Source: Cryptomeria japonica
Taxonomy: Eukaryota > Streptophyta > Pinopsida > Cupressales > Cupressaceae
Length of the DNA stretch: 64,000 nt
Reading direction: 5' to 3'
Assembly (NCBI RefSeq): GCF_030272615.1
Contig: NC_081409.1
Coordinates: 239,719,832-239,783,831 of the forward strand
The notes beneath the pieces are model-generated. The model was not told the origin of the DNA and made no database searches. It was given only the letters and a program-made list of their open reading frames with translations. This document shows, piece by piece, positions 59,041 through 64,000 of this stretch. Every line of letters begins with the position of its first letter. Positions within the stretch are counted from its first letter, which is position 1. The position numbers and the translations under genes were made by a program.

Positions 59041-59702
59041 TTGATGAATGGGAAAATGCATTTTAATTTGATCCCATTGATGAGTTCAAAGACACGAGAC
59101 TTGGTACATATTGTATCCATGAGGATGATACCCCTATTCCCAATCTCTCAAAGGGAGATAGTGACATGCATAGACTGTGGGATATGTTCTTTGATGGCTC
59201 AAGGAACACAAGTGGTGCAAGGGCTGGTATTCTACTGATTTCTCCTAAAGAGGAGAAATATTACTTTTCTTTCAGACTTCATTTTGGTTGCACTAATAAT
59301 GTAGATGAGTATGAAGCTTTGATTTTGGGTCTCCAAATGGTACAAAGAAGAGGGATCAAATCCTTAAGAGTGCATGGAGATAGTGAGCTGGTTGTTAATC
59401 AAATTTGAGCTCAGAGAACAACCAAGAACAAACTTCTCAAGTCCTACAAGCATAAAGCATGGGACCAAATTTAAGGATTTTTAGTGTCCCTAGAAACTAG
59501 AATAAACATGTTGACCAATTAGCAACAATTGGTGCTCAACGTGACATTCTATCTAATGTTGTAGCAAAGAAAGAACAACAAATCAGACTTGTGGTGAGAC
59601 TAGCAGTGCTTGATAACCAAGTGAATTGGTAAGTCTTTGATTCTCATCACCAGATTGTGAGCTTTCTGCAAGATGAAGTAGATTTCTTACATAAGATGCA
59701 GG
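59041..59702 (+). pseudogene. gypsy-4 RNase H domain, near-intact catalytic core
   Basis: The frame reads LWDMFFDGSRNTSGARAGIL, then EEKYYFSFRLHFGCTNNVDE, YEALILGLQMVQRRGIKSLR and VHGDSELVVNQI. The D (FFDGS), E (DEYEAL) and D (HGDSE) of the RNase H triad are all present, as in the extra (archaeal-type) RNase H of Tat-lineage elements. A TGA at 59406 and later stops follow. It lies only about 330 bp after the protease with no RT between. The distal part is cut by retroelement Q at 59703. Confidence 0.8.
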
Positions 59703-60740
59703 TGATAGACTTATAAAGCACTGAGAGGGGGGGTGAATCAGTGATAGGAAAAATAATAACACCTTAATCCCAGACCGGTAAAAACATTTAACCAGTTTAT
59801 TTAAGACTATGCATGCAATCCAAAGTGTTATAAAAGCATTCACAACAAGTAAGACATTCACCATAACACAAATATTTATACGTGGAAAACCCAACTAGGA
59901 AAAACCATGGTGAGATGAAACTCACAAGTTAACTATCTACACAAATAGATAACTGATCGATTAAGGTCTACAAAGTGCTCTGTTAGGAGTGAATCCTATT
60001 CAAGATCCCAAGCCCTATTAGGAGCTAAACCTGGTTAAAGGTAACCTTAGTGGAGGATTTAGATCCAAGTTAATGAATCACCTTGTTAGAGGATTTCTAC
60101 AATGAAGCTTGTTAGAGCTTACCCGGTTAGGGGATTTAACTATTGTAGTGATTAGAAAACAATAGGTGGTATGATCTAGGAATAGCACATTATACTTGTT
60201 TAGATCCTTTTCTGCTCACTCCTTACTGCATCACCGACATACTATATAACTCGTACAAAAAATGGAATCAACTCTTACTCATAACACAACTCATATCTTG
60301 CATCTGAAAATAACTCATCATAATGTCTTTTTATAGACACTAGATTTCATGTTGGCTCAAGAACCTCAACACAATTTCCTTGGTTCAGTGAATCTGGACA
60401 ATCTTCCTTAACACATAACAAATCTCCGCCAAAGTGTCAGTTGGTGGTAATACATCACGACCAGTGATAACTCATCACACAATCTGTGAAACTGATTGGA
60501 ACACCGATACCGGTTGAGTGTTGAATGCTTCCAACTCACAGACTGATTGTCTCCATTCACCTTCTTGTCTCTCTCTGCTGCATCTCGAAACTGGTGTCAG
60601 TGGAATTGACCAAAATTGTTTGTCTTTAACTACATATACCAGTTTAGACACCTTTATATCAGTTAGACTTACTCTATACAAATGATACCAGTTTGACCTA
60701 ACTAAGACAATCAAAATATATGTGTGCCATCAATGACAAC
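59703..60740 (-). repeat. 3' LTR of retroelement Q
   Basis: On the minus strand it starts TGTTGTCATTGATGGCACAC (about 60740) and ends TCTATCA at 59703. It includes the G-run before GTGAATCAGTG (59722-59740) and GAAAAACCATGGTGAGA (59899-59915), shared with P. Phrases of the GTTAG(A/G)GGATTT type recur at about 60080-60150. Length is about 1.04 kb. Confidence 0.6.
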
Positions 60741-60959
60741 ACATAAAGTCATCCAATACAAAAATCATCATCATGGCAACACTTAAATTTTTTTTGTCTT
60801 TTGTCAACGAAGTGTGCTTACAAAAATGTACAGACACCCCCTTAATAGTACATACAAAATTTTGACCTCTTAAACTAATTCTACTCCCCCTTTGACAACA
60901 ATGCCAAATTGAAAAGTAAAATACATATATTACATCAAAATTTGTCATCAAAAACTGCA

Positions 60960-63900
60960 TATATATAATAATAGTTTTTAAAGTCTTTACAATGCAATTC
61001 TTGAGAAAATATCACTAGAATGAATATTCAACTGTGCAAGATCATTATCCCATGTTTCTAATAGTGTCTTAGTGATCTCAACATTTGTCAAAATTTGTGC
61101 AGCAAATTCTTCCATTGCATCAATAGTGCTCATCTTCGGGTTTGCCAAAACCACTTTAGAATCCTTGTATGCCCTCTATAGGACTTCAAATTTTGGAATC
61201 AACTAGTTCTTTAGTTCCTTCAAGGATCTGAACCGCTTCACCTGTTCAAAATCATAAACTTCCAATAGATGATGTAAGGCATTGACCGATTTGCCAAAAT
61301 TTAAAGAGGAATCTTGTATTGGTATATATGCATGACTTATCCTCTCTAGTTCCTTTTCTGTATCTTCTCACTTTTTCTTCAAATTAGAATAGAAAAATGA
61401 GACTTTAGATGTAGAATCCAAAATTGTACCTCCAGTTTCAATACCAGTTCTCAAAAGATCTTTATTTACTAATAAAACAATCTTGCCTTTATCAAATTCT
61501 GGAGTTAGTTGCTCTCCCCTTTTCTTCTTGTAAGCTTTTTCTGCTAAGGCATGAGCTACCTCTTCAAGTGTTTTAAGTTGTTCACTAGCATCAATAACTA
61601 ATTGTCCAAGCTTAGCAATAGGGGTAGATAAATTACTTGTATCAGTCTCCGGTAGGAGACCTGTCAAAATGTCTATAGTAGTCTGAATAGTCTTTGCTTC
61701 TTTTCTCTGCTATTTCAACCTCTTCTTTTGAGCTCGAGATTTCATAAGAGTTGCAATGTCCATCAGTTCAGATGGACTCAAATTTTCCATATCTATAGGA
61801 CCTTTTATGTTGATTGAGTCATCGTCATCATCATCAGTTTTCTTCTTCTCCTTTGCTTTCTCCTCTTCATCCTTTTTCTCCTCTACCTTCTTCTATGTTT
61901 TCTCTTTCTTTGTTTGTTCCTCCTGCTTAGTTGTAGTGACTGATGGCAATTGACTTTCAACTTTGTGTTATTTTTACAGTGGTGGTTGAATATCCACACT
62001 TGGCTCAGTAACTGGTGCTTCCTCTGCTATTTGTTTCTCAATAATATCTGGTTGCTTTTCTATTTCCTTAACTGGTTCAGTGTCATTATCGGTTGTCTCA
62101 ATAGTATCCTGAATTTCTTCAATTTCATCCACAAAGAATATGACCGGTGGAGAACTTGTGTCATCCTTATTCTTGACAGGGTAGACTACAGCCGGTGTAA
62201 TAATTTCTTTAGTGGCCAACTCCGGTGAAGCTCCAGTCTCAATCTAATCAGACATATTTTTATAGTACTTCAACTAATCATTCATTCCCTGACTAGCTTT
62301 TGTTGCCCGATGAGTATCATCTTCAACTTCCTGAATTTTTCCTGTCAACAGTTTCAATATCCTTGATCTTGTATTAAATTGTTCTTTATATTTAGCAATC
62401 ATTGCTAATAACTCTTCTCGAGACAAAAAATATTGAACAAAATTTTTATCAATCATCTCTTGTTCCTGATCAATAATCAACTTCCATTTATTTTCAAGAA
62501 TTAAATATAAAGAATCAGAAATTCTCTTTTGAATATCTTGTGGTATCCAGTTTTTTGACACAGGTAATTGATTACATCTTGAACCACTTATTGTTTATGA
62601 ACTTCATCAAAGGAATCAAAATGTTCTTTTACATTATCAAACCGCTTTCTCCCTAATGTTTTTAGAGTCCTTTCAAAATCGCTCAATTGTTTGAATGATG
62701 CAACATCAATAGGAGTACTTTGTTTGGGAATTTCTCCTACTAGTTTAGACTTCTTACTAGTTACCTTCATCTTCTTTGATTATTCTTTAGTTTTAATTTC
62801 CTTATATTCCTCTTGAAGGATGAGATGTCCGCCTCTTTTCCTCGTGACAATCTGCTTCTTTGCATATACCTTAGGTACCAGTTCCTTCTTGATATGAATA
62901 CTCCTTGTTATTCTTGTACCAGTAGACATAGAAGCTGCTTGCTCATCTTTCTTCTTTTTCCCTTTCACACTACTAGGTTGTGCTTATGTAATCCTTTCTT
63001 GATAAGTGCTCAGACTTTTCTTCTTAGTTTCCTCAGGAGATTCCAAAATATTTTTGGCATAACCGATCAGTAAGTCATAACTAACTTCATAATTCATTTT
63101 CTCCATTTCTTCTTCTCTTGGTTCAAAAACCTCCATAAGATAGAAGTTAGTGGTCACAGTGAAACAAATGTCTTTTTGAAAGTGTTTCACCACTTCATCT
63201 GATAACCTTAGTCTCATGCTCATCTTCTTCTGGAATTCATTGGAATACCTGTTCATTGCAATTGGAAAAGCATTTTTCACAACCATTATGCTATTCGTAA
63301 TTTGGGTTGTAACCGGTGTATCCTTAGACCATTGTATATCACCAATTCCTAGAATAAAATTCTGAAAGTAGAAAAAAAAAACCGATCAAAAGTTGCCCAT
63401 ATTTAAACTTTTGACTATTGTCCTTCTTTATTGATTCTAGATTCGGCATTAGTTGACTTCTCATCACCTCGCACAAATCATAATCTACATCTTCTTTCAT
63501 CATCTTGTAGGCGGCTTGTACTGCAACATATGGTACACTGTTCATTCAACTGGAATGAAATATCTAGTAGCCAATAACCATTGTTGCAAACTTGACTCCT
63601 TCATCAGCAATGTTATTGACATATAGCATGATCATCAATAGTGGTCTTTGTCAACTCAATAATGGTCTCCTTTGAGATTTTCCTTAACTTGGGTACTTCA
63701 CCGGTTTGGTAGAAACCAGTTACTGCATGAATAGCCTCCTTTGTGATAGTGTGAGACCTTTCAAGATACATGTACATGACTAAGGATAATCCTGACATGT
63801 TCTTCCTCAAAATCTTCAAGAAAATAGACTGCATTATGAAAACCCTTTTCATAAACCCTAATATATTCAAGTTTGATCTTCCCGCTCTTATTGCATAGAG

Positions 63901-64000
63901 ATTTAAGCTGAGAATAGATTGCCAATGACCCTAGATTCTCAATTTTGCAATCTATATAACTTGTCAAATCATCTTTGATCAAAACACCTTGGGGTACTTG
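60960..64000 (-). pseudogene. retroelement Q 3' ORF (env-position ORF), partial
   Basis: From the window edge: TSYIDCKIENLGSLAIYSQL (about 63970), FKYGQLLIGFFFLL (about 63390) and TPVTTQITNSIMVVKNAFP (about 63300), then a basic stretch (VKGKKKKDEQ), a coiled-coil-like region (NKWKLIIDQEQEMIDKNFVQ; AMIAKYKEQFNTRSRILKLL), and a Glu/Thr/Pro-rich segment. An E/K/D-rich segment (KTDDDDDDSI near 61835) and a helical C-terminal part ending near 60960 follow. Stops lie near 62985, 62777, 62270, 61975 and 61668. The FKYGQLL...TQITN block matches element P. No transmembrane helix or known enzyme motif was found. Confidence 0.55.

Larger units (their letters stand above)
54411..59702 (+). mobile_element. 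Ty3/gypsy element of a different family (gypsy-4), RT-less
   Basis: A long 5' region (probable LTR, 54.4-56.5 kb) is followed by a primer-site-like sequence, gag (56880-57660), a degenerate nucleocapsid region, aspartic protease (58490-58830) and RNase H (59170-59410). RT is not found between protease and RNase H, and integrase is absent. Retroelement Q begins at 59703 and cuts it. The gag is unlike that of gypsy-1 and gypsy-3. Confidence 0.75.
59703..64000 (-). mobile_element. LTR retroelement Q (3' LTR plus 3' ORF), continues past the window
   Basis: The minus strand has coding sequence from the window edge down to about 60960, then G-rich purine runs (60838 and 60886), then an LTR from about 60740 to 59703. 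The LTR ends TCTATCA against gypsy-4 sequence. It is related to retroelement P by LTR phrases and by the ORF. gag-pol, if present, lies beyond 64000. Confidence 0.65.

Overview
This looks like nuclear DNA of a seed plant with a large, repeat-rich genome. The evidence is plant-type Ty3/gypsy, Ty1/copia and L1-type LINE elements, a plant PPR gene fragment, GT-AG introns and AT-rich spacers. The age and density of the decayed, nested elements would fit a gymnosperm, but nothing here identifies the species. I found no intact host gene; almost every coding stretch belongs to a broken mobile element.

Layout. 0.9-1.2 kb: PPR pseudogene fragment. 1.5-9.2 kb (minus): gypsy element (gypsy-1) with one LTR, a long leader, gag, protease and a linker, cut off before reverse transcriptase. 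9.2-11.4 kb: right-hand fragment (copy 1) of an unusual DNA transposon. 13.8 kb: a 134-bp MITE-like element. 15.1-23.2 kb (minus): nearly full-length L1-type LINE. 24.9-25.2 kb: a foldback sequence. 27.2-40.4 kb: copy 2 of the DNA transposon, interrupted by a truncated LTR retroelement (P, 31.1-34.4 kb) and an unidentified 2.5-kb insert (36.8-39.4 kb). 40.4-41.5 kb: 3' fragment of a second LINE. 42.6-43.0 kb: copia fragment. 44.3-46.1 kb: copia 5' half, split by a second gypsy element of the gypsy-1 family (gypsy-3, 46.1-54.4 kb). 54.4-59.7 kb: a different gypsy element (gypsy-4) whose protease is followed almost directly by RNase H. 59.7-64.0 kb: LTR and 3' ORF of a retroelement (Q) related to P, running off the window.

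The most unusual item is the 27.2-40.4 kb element. It has two convergent genes. Gene A (plus strand) encodes a DDE-like transposase candidate with the motifs DFAENY, SDNCKGQF and a degraded GH.KGEHDG. Gene B (minus strand) is a seven-exon accessory gene with a Pro-rich start and several 72-79 bp exons. Both element ends carry GGGTGCCCGTTT-type palindromes and a small terminal hairpin. A second partial copy at 9.2-11.4 kb shares gene B, the GA tract upstream of it and the right end, which shows this is a repeat family and not a chance arrangement. The two-convergent-gene plan resembles MuDR or Harbinger elements, but the transposase motifs do not match either.

Reading frames, splice sites and duplicated copies were read by eye. 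No alignment or database search was possible, so family names beyond the visible motifs are tentative.
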